Positions 9,098 through 18,093 of a DNA stretch of 64,000 bases are shown here, in pieces; within the stretch, counting starts at the first letter, position 1, and each line of letters opens with the position of its first letter. Source of the DNA: Solimicrobium sp040544425 (GTDB lineage: Bacteria > Pseudomonadota > Gammaproteobacteria > Burkholderiales > Burkholderiaceae_D). Under the pieces are notes generated by a model. The model was not told the origin of the DNA and ran no database searches. It saw nothing but the letters and a program-made list of their open reading frames with translations. The stretch lies in contig JBEONO010000006.1 in NCBI GenBank assembly GCA_040544425.1, positions 186,001 to 250,000 of the forward strand, in the 5' to 3' direction. Made by a program: the position numbers and the translations under genes.

Positions 9098-11409
9098 CCC
9101 GACTGTTAAGGTATCTACTTGTTGTCGGGGCAGCCCTGAGCGGTATTTTTTTATTCTTTATTGTCTCGCTCTCTGATCAAAAAGTTGTTTTTGAAAAGAA
9201 CTACATCTGGCTGTTAGGCCTGAACAGTCTGGTGGCAGTTGCGCTGCTGGGCCTGATCGTGTTGCTGTTGTCCAGGCTCTATCGTCGCTACAAAAGAAAA
9301 GAATTTGGTACCCGGCTGCTGACCAGGCTGGTGTTGCTGTTTGCGGCTCTGGCAATTGTGCCCGGCGCGTTGATCTATGCCGTGTCGATCCAGTTCGTGT
9401 CGCGCTCAATTGAATCCGGTTTCGATGCGCGAGTTGAAAATGCCATCGAGGCCGGACTGAATCTTGGTCGCAGTGCCCTGGACAATTCCCTCAACGAGCT
9501 GACCATCCGCGCGCATCGCTCGGCGCAGGAATTGGCTGAAACAACCGGATCGAATCGGGTCATTCAGCTGGCCAGATTATTTGAGCAGAACCAGCAATTG
9601 GAAGCGACCATCGTTACCGGCAAAGGCATGGTGGTTGCCAACACGGGTGGCTTGTTGGGTTCACTGCTGCCAGAGATGCCAACCAAGGATATGCTGCGCC
9701 AGGCACGCAATAACCGCGAGTATGCCGGTTATGAAGGTGGGTCAGAAGGTAATGTGGACAGCGACAGCGGTGAAACCACATCAAAATCTTCGCAGCAGGC
9801 GGGCGTGCGATTGCGTGTGGTGGTGATCATCCCGCCCGGCCAGGACAGCCTGTCGATGCATGACGAGCCCGAATACCTGCAACTGATCCAACCGATTCCG
9901 GACGCACTGCGCGTCAATACGGACAAGCTGGCTTCGGCCAGTATCAAGTATCAGGAACTGGCAGGTGGACGGGCGGTGCTGCGGAAAATTTACATCGCCA
10001 CCCTGACGCTCACGCTGTTGCTGGCGATTTTCGCTGCCATCGTCAGCGCATTTTTACTGGCCACTGATCTGATCAAACCGATCCTGTTGTTAGCCGAAGG
10101 AACCAAGGCCGTTACCGAAGGTAATCTGTCGCCACGTCCGATCATTGCCAGTTCAGACGAACTGGGCAGCCTGACCAAATCGTTCAATATCATGACGCAT
10201 CAGCTTTTTGATGCCCGCGCCACGCTGGAAAAAAATCGCAGCGAATTACAGAATGCCAAGGCGTATCTGGAATCGGTCCTGGCAAATATGTCTGCCGGCG
10301 TGATGGTACTGGACCGCAATTTCAATCTGATTACCTGCAACGAATCGGTAGAACGAATCCTTCACCTTGGTGTTGAGGATTATCTCGGCAAACCACTGAC
10401 GGACATTCCGGGTTTGATCGTATTTGCAGAAGCCATTGCCAAAGCCTTTTCCGAGCAAAGCGCGCAATCGGCAGCGGGCGGCAATGAAGATCAACACTGG
10501 CAGCAACAAATCGAACTGCCACGCTTCACCGATGAAGAGCCTCAGACCAGCCGTGAATTTGGAGAGATATCGAACAATAACCAAACCATCACGCTGCTCA
10601 CGCGCGGCTCGCATCTGCCGATCTCGTCCGGTACCGGCAATGTCGTGGTCTTTGATGACATCACCAATATTATTTCTGCTCAGCGTTCGATTGCCTGGGG
10701 CGAAGTCGGGCGTCGGCTGGCGCACGAGATCAAGAATCCGCTGACTCCGATTCAGCTCTCTGCCGAACGCCTGCAAATGAAATTGCAGGCAAAACTGTCC
10801 GACGCGGATGCGCTCATCTTAAGCAAGAGCACCACGACCATCGTCAACCAGGTCAACTCCATGAAACGCATGGTGGACGATTTCCGGGATTATGCACGCA
10901 CACCGCCGGCCATGCTGACTCCGCTCAATTTGAACGGCCTGATCGACGAGGTCATGAATCTCTACATCGGCGGCGACAATGCCGACGTGATTCACGTGAA
11001 GTTGTCGCCCGATCTGCCGACCGTGCTGGGTGACGCGACCCAGCTCAGACAGGTTATTCATAACCTTTTACAAAACGCGCAGGATTCAGTCAACGAACAG
11101 CACGGCACGACTTCTGCGCGGCATATTGATGTCATCACCGAAGTGGTTCACTACAATAACTCCGACGACAAGACGCTCAGTGCGGCAAGTCTGTCGATTA
11201 TCGATAACGGCACCGGATTCAGCAGTAAAATTTTAGCGCGAGCGTTCGAGCCTTATGTCACCTCAAAACCGCGCGGCACGGGTTTGGGTCTGGCGGTCGT
11301 CAGAAAAATAATTGAAGAGCACGGCGGCCGGATTGATATTAAAAATAGATCTGATGGAAATGGTGCAAAAATATCGATTTTGCTGTTAAAGTTAGCACCT
11401 AATAATTGA
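9094..11409 (+). CDS. NtrY-like membrane sensor histidine kinase
   Basis: Sensor kinase of 771 residues with a GTG start. It has three membrane segments in the first 105 residues, a periplasmic or loop region of about 195 residues, and a further membrane helix at about 300-325. A HAMP domain follows (DLIKPILLLAEGTKAVTEGN), then a PAS domain (NMSAGVMVLDRNFNLITCN). The HisKA H-box is RRLAHEIKNPLTPIQLSAER with phospho-His at 544. The HATPase domain has the N box LLQNAQDSVNE, the G1 box DNGTGFS and the G2 box GTGLGLAVVRKIIEEHGG. This is the NtrY architecture, associated with nitrogen and redox sensing in proteobacteria; the ligand here is unknown. The response regulator follows 129 bp downstream. 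Confidence 0.92.
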   Translation: MTRLLRYLLVVGAALSGIFLFFIVSLSDQKVVFEKNYIWLLGLNSLVAVALLGLIVLLLSRLYRRYKRKEFGTRLLTRLVLLFAALAIVPGALIYAVSIQFVSRSIESGFDARVENAIEAGLNLGRSALDNSLNELTIRAHRSAQELAETTGSNRVIQLARLFEQNQQLEATIVTGKGMVVANTGGLLGSLLPEMPTKDMLRQARNNREYAGYEGGSEGNVDSDSGETTSKSSQQAGVRLRVVVIIPPGQDSLSMHDEPEYLQLIQPIPDALRVNTDKLASASIKYQELAGGRAVLRKIYIATLTLTLLLAIFAAIVSAFLLATDLIKPILLLAEGTKAVTEGNLSPRPIIASSDELGSLTKSFNIMTHQLFDARATLEKNRSELQNAKAYLESVLANMSAGVMVLDRNFNLITCNESVERILHLGVEDYLGKPLTDIPGLIVFAEAIAKAFSEQSAQSAAGGNEDQHWQQQIELPRFTDEEPQTSREFGEISNNNQTITLLTRGSHLPISSGTGNVVVFDDITNIISAQRSIAWGEVGRRLAHEIKNPLTPIQLSAERLQMKLQAKLSDADALILSKSTTTIVNQVNSMKRMVDDFRDYARTPPAMLTPLNLNGLIDEVMNLYIGGDNADVIHVKLSPDLPTVLGDATQLRQVIHNLLQNAQDSVNEQHGTTSARHIDVITEVVHYNNSDDKTLSAASLSIIDNGTGFSSKILARAFEPYVTSKPRGTGLGLAVVRKIIEEHGGRIDIKNRSDGNGAKISILLLKLAPNN

Positions 11410-11538
11410 ATTGCGTCTTACGTAAAAAAATCATTCGCACAGAATGAATCTGTTTTGGATTCAAAACAACGTCAGCACTGGGAAGCACCTGCAGCAATCA
11501 GGTTCATGAGACAAGACTGAAACGAAAGGCAACAAATA

Positions 11539-12285
11539 ATGGCAAATATTCTCGTCGTAGATGATGAAATGGGAATACGTGAATTGCTCTCTGAAATTCT
11601 CGGGGACGAAGGTCATGTAGTACAAACCGCCGAAAATGCTCAACAGGCTCGTGAGTTTCGAGCACAGTCCCGACCCGATCTGGTTTTGCTCGATATCTGG
11701 ATGCCCGACACGGATGGCGTCACCCTGTTAAAGGAATGGCAGCGCGACGGTTTATTGACTATGCCGGTAATTATGATGTCAGGTCATGCGACCATTGACA
11801 CCGCTGTCGAAGCAACCCGGATCGGCGCACTGAACTTTCTGGAAAAACCGATTTCATTGCAAAAGCTGCTGAAGGCCGTGCAACAAGGGCTGTCGAAAAC
11901 AACCGACCCGCAACGCAGTGTCATGAGCAACCGGATGTCGGTTGTTGCCGATTCGGGCGCAGCTGCACCGCATCAGTCCAGCTTTACCAACAGCGGCAGT
12001 CAGCCAGCACAGATGGGCTCGCATCACATCGTTGGCGGTAATTTTGATTCACGCCTGGCACCGACACCGATGCCGCTCAATCCACTTTCTCAATTTTCAT
12101 TTGACTTGCCCCTGCGCGAAGCGCGCGATTCATTTGAGCGCATTTATTTTGAATACCATCTGCAGCGCGAAGGCGGCAGCATGACGCGGGTCGCAGAACG
12201 CACCGGACTGGAACGCACCCATCTGTATCGCAAATTAAAACAACTCGGTGTCGAGTCCTTGAAGTCTTCCAAGCGGCACAGCTAA
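11539..12285 (+). CDS. NtrX-like response regulator without the AAA+ domain
   Basis: Response regulator of 248 residues, partner of the NtrY-like kinase. The receiver domain (1-120) has DDE at 8-10, phospho-acceptor D52 (LLDIWMPD), T/S in MSGHAT and K in NFLEKP. The C-terminal 55 residues are a Fis-type helix-turn-helix (LREARDSFERIYFEYHLQRE then MTRVAERTGLERTHLYRKLK). Between them lies only a low-complexity linker of about 75 residues rich in S, G, P and H. The sigma54-interacting AAA+ ATPase of classical NtrX/NtrC (GAFTGA and Walker motifs) is missing. It therefore cannot activate sigma54 promoters in the usual way. Ribosome binding site AACGAAAGG precedes the ATG. Confidence 0.9.
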   Translation: MANILVVDDEMGIRELLSEILGDEGHVVQTAENAQQAREFRAQSRPDLVLLDIWMPDTDGVTLLKEWQRDGLLTMPVIMMSGHATIDTAVEATRIGALNFLEKPISLQKLLKAVQQGLSKTTDPQRSVMSNRMSVVADSGAAAPHQSSFTNSGSQPAQMGSHHIVGGNFDSRLAPTPMPLNPLSQFSFDLPLREARDSFERIYFEYHLQREGGSMTRVAERTGLERTHLYRKLKQLGVESLKSSKRHS

Positions 12286-12309
12286 GGCCCGGCCCCTGAG
12301 CGCCCGCGC

Positions 12310-12687
12310 ATGATACAAACAACCTTGGTGCTGGGCAGTTCAGCGTTTGAGCGTGAACAGGCAATTGCTGCCGAACTGGCGGCAATTGGTCAGCACGATG
12401 GCAGGTCTGCAGTCCTGCTGGAAGGATTGGGGAGCGGACAACTGCTGATAGCTGAAGACCCCAATACCAGCGTCGTTCGAATTGCGGCAGGATGTCTGTG
12501 TTGTAGCAATAACATGATTCTGCGGATTTACCTCAATCGCCTCATACGACAAAAGCCGCAACGTCTGTTCTTAAGCTTGTCGACGGAACCACACCTTGAC
12601 CAACTAAAGCAGTATTTGAGTACAGCGGATTATCAAAACATCCTCGAAGTAAGCAAAGTGCTTAACTTAAACTCAACAATCGCGTGA
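12310..12687 (+). CDS. CobW/COG0523-like mini protein with GCLCC motif but no P-loop
   Basis: Small protein of 125 residues that starts 24 bp after the NtrX-like gene. Residues about 55-90 (VVRIAAGCLCCSNNMILRI, then YLNRLIRQKPQRLFLSLST) resemble the CobW/YjiA segment around the metal-binding CxCC motif and the following helix and strand. The N-terminus begins with a beta strand where the Walker A loop would sit (TLVLGSSAFEREQAIAAEL), but the GxxxxGKT residues are absent. The GTPase and C-terminal CobW domains are missing too. The family's function is metal (Zn, Ni, Co) insertion by GTP-driven chaperones. Here only metal binding through the cysteines can be suggested. It could also be a decaying paralogue. 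Confidence 0.65.
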   Translation: MIQTTLVLGSSAFEREQAIAAELAAIGQHDGRSAVLLEGLGSGQLLIAEDPNTSVVRIAAGCLCCSNNMILRIYLNRLIRQKPQRLFLSLSTEPHLDQLKQYLSTADYQNILEVSKVLNLNSTIA

Positions 12688-12725
12688 AGATTTGTTTCAG
12701 ATTGTTAGGAGGGGTCAACAAAACT

Positions 12726-12752
12726 TTGAAATTAACCGTTATCACTTATACT
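12726..12752 (+). promoter_or_regulatory. Possible sigma70 promoter upstream of the DUF3567 gene
   Basis: TTGAAA (12726-12731) and TATACT (12747-12752) are separated by 15 bp, slightly short. They lie in the 248-bp gap between the CobW-like and DUF3567 genes. Weak by itself; it is the best promoter-like pair in that gap. Confidence 0.3.
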
Positions 12753-12935
12753 GACCTAACAGCACTGCAGTTTATGTTCAGTTGATGTAGTTTTAGCTAG
12801 ACGCACCTTTACCTTCGGCAGGCAGCATCGCCAGGTTATCAAGTCGTTAAAGCAGTAAGAGGTAGATTGTTACTTGAAATCCCCTGGTCAAACACCATCT
12901 TTCAATTTAGTCTGGTCTTGAGCAAAGGAAACACA

Positions 12936-13193
12936 ATGAACCTCATATATAACAGTGAGCAGTACAGCGTCGTTGAATTCGGCGCTGATGATGACAATGA
13001 AGCGTTACGTTATGGCGGTTATGAAATTACTGACAAAGCCGTCAAACGCGAATACTTCATGGGAGGGATACAGGCTGTCACCTTCCGCAAAGATGTCTCG
13101 GACCTGATCGCCTCAGACCCAAGTCTGGAAGAAGTCGACGACTTTCTGGGACAATTCGATCCCTACATGCTGCAAATGGTCACGATACACTAA
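12936..13193 (+). CDS. DUF3567 domain-containing protein
   Basis: Small acidic cytoplasmic protein of 85 residues (MNLIYNSEQYSVVEFG, then ALRYGGYEITDKAVKREYFM and EVDDFLGQFDPYMLQMVTIH split along its length). It matches DUF3567, a family I know mainly from Burkholderiales; no function is known. The ATG at 12936 has an AAAGGA ribosome binding site. An in-frame upstream start at 12867 would add 23 residues unlike the family, so I reject it. The gene seems to be its own unit, with a 248-bp upstream gap and a hairpin just downstream. Confidence 0.83.
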   Translation: MNLIYNSEQYSVVEFGADDDNEALRYGGYEITDKAVKREYFMGGIQAVTFRKDVSDLIASDPSLEEVDDFLGQFDPYMLQMVTIH

Positions 13194-13207
13194 GACCTGG
13201 TTCTATC

Positions 13208-13250
13208 GGACTGCGAGGATGGGGATCTCACTTCCTGCGCAGTTCAGTCC
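13208..13250 (+). terminator. Hairpin after the DUF3567 gene
   Basis: Two alternative stems share this stretch: GGACTG (13208-13213) with CAGTCC (13245-13250), or ACTGCG (13210-13215) with CGCAGT (13238-13243). The following bases are TCAAAATTT, only a weak U-tract, so it may be a weak terminator or an mRNA 3' stabiliser. Confidence 0.35.
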
Positions 13251-13328
13251 TCAAAATTTATCCACGTTTTTCAACACCCGACGCCGCTTTGTCGTCAATT
13301 CACAACACCACCGGAAAACCGTTTTGCA

Positions 13329-13592
13329 ATGACTACAGACAGCCTGATTGAATACCCGAGTGATTTTCCGATCAAAATCATGGGCGCGATGCACGACGAA
13401 TTTGCCCAGACCATGCTGGATCTGGTGTTGGTGCACGATCCGGAATTTGAAGCGGCAAAAATGGAAATGCGCCCGTCTGCCAACGGTAACTATCTGGCGA
13501 TCACCGTCACGGTTCGCGCCACCAGTCGTGACCAGCTCGATAACTTGTATCGCGCCTTATCGGGTCACCCCATGGTCAAGGTCGTTTTGTAA
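13329..13592 (+). CDS. YbeD/DUF493 family protein
   Basis: Protein of 87 residues. SLIEYPSDFPIKIMGAMHDE at the N-terminus, SANGNYLAITVTVRATSRDQ in the middle and LYRALSGHPMVKVVL at the end match the YbeD family, an ACT-like small fold. YbeD genes usually sit beside lipB/lipA in proteobacteria; here no lip gene is present in the window. The function is uncertain, and a regulatory ACT-like role is only suggested by fold. The last 36 bp overlap tail-to-tail with the LysR gene on the other strand. Confidence 0.86.
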   Translation: MTTDSLIEYPSDFPIKIMGAMHDEFAQTMLDLVLVHDPEFEAAKMEMRPSANGNYLAITVTVRATSRDQLDNLYRALSGHPMVKVVL

Positions 13593-14516
13593 GCTTTGAG
13601 CAGCCAACCATTTCCCGCTTTCGCACAGCCGCTGGGCCACATCCAGAACCAGACGTTCCACCGCGCTGGCTGCATTGGTCAGCGGTATATTTTTTGAAGC
13701 GCATAACACTACCGTGCGCGAGATATTCTGCGCATTGATCGGCACGGCGCACAAGTCCCCACGTTCAATTTCTGCCAACACTGGCGCGACCGGTAAAATC
13801 GTTGCGCCCATGTCTGCCAGCAAAGCCGATTTCAGTATCGCGATCGAATTGATGTCGATCACATTGTTAATCACAAGTCCGGCACTGCGCAGCAGATTTT
13901 CTATGCGTGGTCGCACGCCATGCTGAAATCCCGGCAGGATCAAGGGCACGCACACCGCAGCAGCCAGCTCGATTGATTTTTCCTGCTGTAAATACTGGGA
14001 ATTGGCGCGAGTGATGAACATCATCTGTTCTTCAACAATGGGTTTTACGGTGAAGGCATTGAGTTGCCCGTCATCGAACAGCACCGCCAGATTGATGCGG
14101 CCCGATCTCAATTGTTCAATCAAATTGCCCGACAATTCTTCCGTCAATTGCAGGGAGATTTCAGGATATTTTTCACGCACCGCCATCAACAACGGCAAAG
14201 CCAATGCAGCGGAGACACTTTGCGGGATGCCCAAGGCCACGGTGCCGCTGGGACGCGAGGTCGACTGCGCCACGGCAGATTTTGCATCACCAACCTGTTT
14301 CAGGATCGCGTGCGCATGCTCATAAAATAATTTTCCCGCATCGGTAGCCAGCATGCCCTGCGCAGAACGATGCAGCAGTTGTGCGTCCAACTCTTGTTCA
14401 AGTAATTGTATTTGCTGGGTCAGGGCAGGCTGTACAATATGCAGAATTCGCGCCGCTTTCGACAATGAACCGTGATCAACGATTGCAACAAAATAACGCA
14501 GCTGGCGCAGTTCCAT
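13557..14516 (-). CDS. LysR-family transcriptional regulator
   Basis: LysR-type regulator of 319 residues. The winged-helix domain is at the N-terminus (MELRQLRYFVAIVDHGSLSK, AARILHIVQPALTQQIQLLE), followed by a periplasmic-binding-protein-like effector domain. PALTQQI in the recognition helix and the hydrophobic profile resemble the Nac/Cbl-like branch, but the effector is not readable. I place the start at 14516 (MELRQL), the usual N-terminus; in-frame ATGs at 14531 and 14573 would add unconserved residues. It diverges from the EamA transporter gene with 62 bp between starts, so it probably regulates that exporter. Confidence 0.9.
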   Translation of the reverse strand: MELRQLRYFVAIVDHGSLSKAARILHIVQPALTQQIQLLEQELDAQLLHRSAQGMLATDAGKLFYEHAHAILKQVGDAKSAVAQSTSRPSGTVALGIPQSVSAALALPLLMAVREKYPEISLQLTEELSGNLIEQLRSGRINLAVLFDDGQLNAFTVKPIVEEQMMFITRANSQYLQQEKSIELAAAVCVPLILPGFQHGVRPRIENLLRSAGLVINNVIDINSIAILKSALLADMGATILPVAPVLAEIERGDLCAVPINAQNISRTVVLCASKNIPLTNAASAVERLVLDVAQRLCESGKWLAAQSLQNDLDHGVTR

Positions 14517-14578
14517 AATTTCCGGTCTCATGGTTTGTAGTCCATCTTGGACTTTTACTGATTCTAACTCCAATTACT

Positions 14579-15463
14579 ATGTCCACCCTTCCCAGATTAG
14601 TGGTGCTGTCCCTGCTGATTGTATATATCGTCTGGGGTTCGACTTATCTGGCAATCCATATTGCGCTGGCCTCCTTCCCCCCGTTCATGATGATGGGTAC
14701 CCGGTTTCTCGCTGCGGGCAGCATCCTGTATCTGTATTTAAAATCGCGGGGCTCGGCTAATCCGACCAGCCGGGAGTGGCGCAATGCAGCGATTGTCGGC
14801 AGCCTGATCTTGGGCGGAGGAATGGGATTGGTATCCTATGGCCAGCAGTTTATTTCGTCGGGTCTTACCGCCGTGTTCATCGCCTGCTCGCCGTTGATTC
14901 TGGCGTTATGCGTTGGTATGTATGGCGAGTGGCCGAATCGACGCGAATGGCTCGGCATACTGATCGGATTCGCGGGCGCGGTCTTGCTCGCCAGCGGCGG
15001 TGAATTTTCCGCTCAACCCGCAGGTATTCTTGCGCTGCTCGGCGCAACCATCTGCTGGAATCTGGGGTCGGTTTTATCGCAGCGTAAATACACGATGGCA
15101 CCTGGCGGGATGGGATTTGCCAGCCAAATGCTGGCGGGCGGCGTGTTCCTGTCCCTGGTGAGCTATCTGGCCGGGGAACAGCTCCGCACGACGATTACCG
15201 CCGAGGCGTGGGCAGCCTGGGCCTATCTGGTGGTCGCCGGTTCATTGGCAGCCTTTACCGCATATATGTATCTGATCGCGAACGTCTCTCCGGCCTTGGC
15301 GTCGAGCTACAGTTATGTCAACCCGGTAATTGCCGTGACGCTGGGCGTACTCTTCGCCGATGAGCATTTGGGGCTCAGGGAAATCGTTGCGATGACTATT
15401 ATCCTCAGTAGTGTACTGTTGATTTCTACGGCACGCCAACATCGCCTGCGCTCACCCGATTGA
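14579..15463 (+). CDS. EamA/DMT-family transporter, YedA-like
   Basis: Inner-membrane transporter of 294 residues with about ten hydrophobic helices in two EamA repeats. The first repeat begins LLIVYIVWGSTYLAIHIALA, and the second contains ALLGATICWNLGSVLSQRKY and ends SYVNPVIAVTLGVLFADEHL. These are close to E. coli YedA. Members export metabolites or amino acids; the substrate is unknown here. The divergent LysR gene is the likely regulator. The next gene, the amidase, starts 64 bp downstream on the same strand. Confidence 0.9.
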   Translation: MSTLPRLVVLSLLIVYIVWGSTYLAIHIALASFPPFMMMGTRFLAAGSILYLYLKSRGSANPTSREWRNAAIVGSLILGGGMGLVSYGQQFISSGLTAVFIACSPLILALCVGMYGEWPNRREWLGILIGFAGAVLLASGGEFSAQPAGILALLGATICWNLGSVLSQRKYTMAPGGMGFASQMLAGGVFLSLVSYLAGEQLRTTITAEAWAAWAYLVVAGSLAAFTAYMYLIANVSPALASSYSYVNPVIAVTLGVLFADEHLGLREIVAMTIILSSVLLISTARQHRLRSPD

Positions 15464-15526
15464 CTCAATTGCTGTCGATGAATGCAGTCCGTTTTAGAGT
15501 GGTCTAATTTAACTTTGGGAGCTGTG

Positions 15527-17134
15527 ATGGATAGACGTAATTTTGTTAAGCTGGGTTTTTTTGCCGGAGCAGGTGCAGCGATCAATAACAATCTCCTGGC
15601 AGCAGAACACCATGGTGATATGAAAATATCTTCCGCGATTATCGAAGCGGAGGTCACGGAATTGCAGGCCCTGATGCAAGCCGGAAAATTAACGGCAACG
15701 GCACTGACCGAAAGCTACTTTTGCCGCATCAAGGCAATCGACAAATCAGGCCCGCATTTAAATGCCATCATCGAATTAAACCCGGATGCGCTTTCCATCG
15801 CCAGAGAACTGGATCTGGAACGAAAAAAGTCCGGCCCACGTGGTCCGCTGCACGGCATCCCGGTACTGATCAAAGACAATATCGCCACTGCAGATCGCAT
15901 GCAAACCACCGCCGGTTCACTAGCCTTGCTGGGTGCCAAAGCCCCACGTGACGCATTTTTGGTGAAACAACTGCGCAAGGCCGGTGCCATTATTTTGGGT
16001 AAAACCAATTTAAGTGAATGGGCCAATCTGCGCTCGTCGCGCTCGACCTCAGGCTGGAGCGGACGGGGCGGCCTGACTAAAAATCCCTACGCACTGGATC
16101 GCAATTGCAGCGGCTCCAGCTCGGGATCTGCCGCGGCAGTCGCTGCCAGTCTGGCGACTCTGGCAGTCGGTACTGAAACCGACGGTTCGGTCGTGTCTCC
16201 CGCATCGCTGTGCAGTCTGGTCGGAATCAAGCCGACCCTGGGTTTGATCAGCCGCGACGGCATCGTACCGATAGCGCATTCGCAGGACACGGCCGGACCG
16301 ATGACCCGCACCGTGCGCGATGCCGCAATTCTGCTGACCGCCTTGACCGGTGCTGACGAACGTGACAGCGCCACGACGCATACGATCAATACTGACTACA
16401 CCCAGTTCCTCGACAAAGATGGATTGAAGGGCGCAAGAATCGGTGTGGTGCGCACCGCCATGCCAGGCAATCTGCGCCAACAGGTCATCGTCGATCAGGC
16501 TATGGAAGTGATGAAGCAGCAAGGCGCGGTGCTGATTGATGTTGAGGTGCCGAATATCAGCAAATACGCTGATTCAGAACTGGAAGTGCTGCTGTTCGAA
16601 TTGAAAGCCGATTTAAATAAATATCTCGCCGAATTTGGCAAAGGATCAGCAGTCGCAACCCTCGCCGATGTGATCGCTTTCAACGAAAAAAACCGTGCCC
16701 GGGAAATGCCGTATTTTGATCAGGAACTGTTAATCAAGGCTCAGGAAAAAGGGGATTTGAACAGCGATGCCTATTTGCAGGCGCTGCAAAACAATCACCA
16801 ATATTCGCGCGCTGAAGGGATTGATCAAATCATGAAAGAGCAGCGACTCGATGCCCTGTTCGCATCAACCGGCGCACCGGCCTGGATTACTGATTACATC
16901 AACGGCGACCATATCGTGGACACCGGATTTTCGACACCGGCTGCCGTGGCCGGTTATCCGCACATTACGGTCCCGGCGGGATTCTTTGCCGGCTTACCGG
17001 TCGGCGTTTCTTTTGTAGCCGGGCCGTATGCCGAAGGGATGATTATCAAACTGGCTTACTCCTACGAGCAGGCCAGCAAGAAACGCAAGGTGCCGACTTA
17101 TCTGGCGCACAGCCTGAACGGCCTACCCACTTAA
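15527..17134 (+). CDS. Amidase-signature enzyme with Tat signal
   Basis: Exported amidase of 535 residues. The N-terminus MDRRNFVKLGFFAGAGAAIN is a twin-arginine signal (RRNFVK followed by a hydrophobic stretch), so the folded enzyme goes to the periplasm. The amidase-signature triad is present: the catalytic Lys in PVLIKDNIAT, the cis-Ser in GSSSGSAAAVAASLA, and the nucleophile Ser in TETDGSVVSPAS. GIKPTLGLISRDGIVP follows as usual. The substrate could be an amide, a peptide amide or a nitrile-derived amide. The start at 15527 is preceded by TTGGGAG and yields the Tat motif at the very N-terminus. It converges with the liuE gene, with 22 bp between stops. Confidence 0.92.
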   Translation: MDRRNFVKLGFFAGAGAAINNNLLAAEHHGDMKISSAIIEAEVTELQALMQAGKLTATALTESYFCRIKAIDKSGPHLNAIIELNPDALSIARELDLERKKSGPRGPLHGIPVLIKDNIATADRMQTTAGSLALLGAKAPRDAFLVKQLRKAGAIILGKTNLSEWANLRSSRSTSGWSGRGGLTKNPYALDRNCSGSSSGSAAAVAASLATLAVGTETDGSVVSPASLCSLVGIKPTLGLISRDGIVPIAHSQDTAGPMTRTVRDAAILLTALTGADERDSATTHTINTDYTQFLDKDGLKGARIGVVRTAMPGNLRQQVIVDQAMEVMKQQGAVLIDVEVPNISKYADSELEVLLFELKADLNKYLAEFGKGSAVATLADVIAFNEKNRAREMPYFDQELLIKAQEKGDLNSDAYLQALQNNHQYSRAEGIDQIMKEQRLDALFASTGAPAWITDYINGDHIVDTGFSTPAAVAGYPHITVPAGFFAGLPVGVSFVAGPYAEGMIIKLAYSYEQASKKRKVPTYLAHSLNGLPT

Positions 17135-17156
17135 ATTGACCAGCCATGCCGACAAC

Positions 17157-18092
17157 TTACCCGGCACGCTTTGCTGCCAGAGCGTTGCCGGCGCGACTGA
17201 CCGGTTTGCGTCCCAGGTGCTGAGAAATAAACTGGCCGGCATCGACCACTTTATCGAGATCAATACCGGTCTGAATTCCCAGACCCTGCATCAGATACAG
17301 CACATCTTCGGTGGCAATATTGCCGGTCGCACCTTTGGCGTACGGGCAACCGCCCAGACCTGCTACCGAAGAATGAAAAATCTGAATACCCACTTCCAGA
17401 CTGGCGTAAATATTCGCCAGCGCCTGACCGTAGGTATCGTGAAAGTGTCCCGACAATCCGGTAACCGGAAATTCCTTGATCGCGTGCTGCATGACGGTTT
17501 GCACCTGTCTGGCAGTGCCGACACCGATCGTATCGGCAATATCAATTTCATCGCAGCCCAAATCACGCATCAGCCTGACCACGTCGGCCACGGATTCCGG
17601 CTTCACTTTACCCTGATACGGGCAGCCAAAGGAACAACTGATACTGCCACGCAGGCGAATGTGGTGCTGCTGCGCGGCGCGTGCAACATCGCGGAAGCGT
17701 TCTATCGATTCGGCAATCGAACAATTGATATTTTTCTGCGAGAAGGCTTCCGATGCCGAACCAAAAATCACGACTTCGTTCGCACCGGCTTCCAGCGCCG
17801 CTTCAAAGCCTTTCATATTTGGCGTCAACACCGAATAAATCACGCCGCTCTTGCGTGTGATGCCCGCCATCACTTGCGCTGAGGTCGCCATTTGCGGCAC
17901 CCATTTTGGCGAGACAAACGCTGCCGCCTCGATATTGGCAAACCCGGCTTCGGTCAGGCGATTGACCAGTTCAATTTTAATATCCGGACCGATCAGGGCC
18001 GCTTCATTTTGCAGTCCGTCGCGCGGGCCAACTTCAACAATCTTTACCGAAGCGGGTAAACCGGTTTGCGTAACAAATAATGAGCTGTCCAT
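17157..18092 (-). CDS. mvaB: Hydroxymethylglutaryl-CoA lyase
   Basis: Cleaves 3-hydroxy-3-methylglutaryl-CoA to acetoacetate and acetyl-CoA, the last step of leucine degradation (LiuE). It has 311 residues with a TIM-barrel HMGL-like domain. IVEVGPRDGLQNE near the N-terminus holds the metal and catalytic Arg/Asp. GLSGHFHDTYGQALAN provides the metal-binding His pair, and the signature loop GLGGCPYAKGATGNIATEDV contains the catalytic Cys. It is the last gene of the minus-strand liu cluster, 1 bp after the dehydrogenase gene upstream, so it is certainly co-transcribed with it and liuD. Confidence 0.94.
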   Translation of the reverse strand: MDSSLFVTQTGLPASVKIVEVGPRDGLQNEAALIGPDIKIELVNRLTEAGFANIEAAAFVSPKWVPQMATSAQVMAGITRKSGVIYSVLTPNMKGFEAALEAGANEVVIFGSASEAFSQKNINCSIAESIERFRDVARAAQQHHIRLRGSISCSFGCPYQGKVKPESVADVVRLMRDLGCDEIDIADTIGVGTARQVQTVMQHAIKEFPVTGLSGHFHDTYGQALANIYASLEVGIQIFHSSVAGLGGCPYAKGATGNIATEDVLYLMQGLGIQTGIDLDKVVDAGQFISQHLGRKPVSRAGNALAAKRAG

Positions 18093-18093
18093 A

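Noticed and set aside
17136..17882. 248-codon open frame on the plus strand
   Set aside because: Antisense to the HMG-CoA lyase gene, which has all its signatures; no protein-like features.
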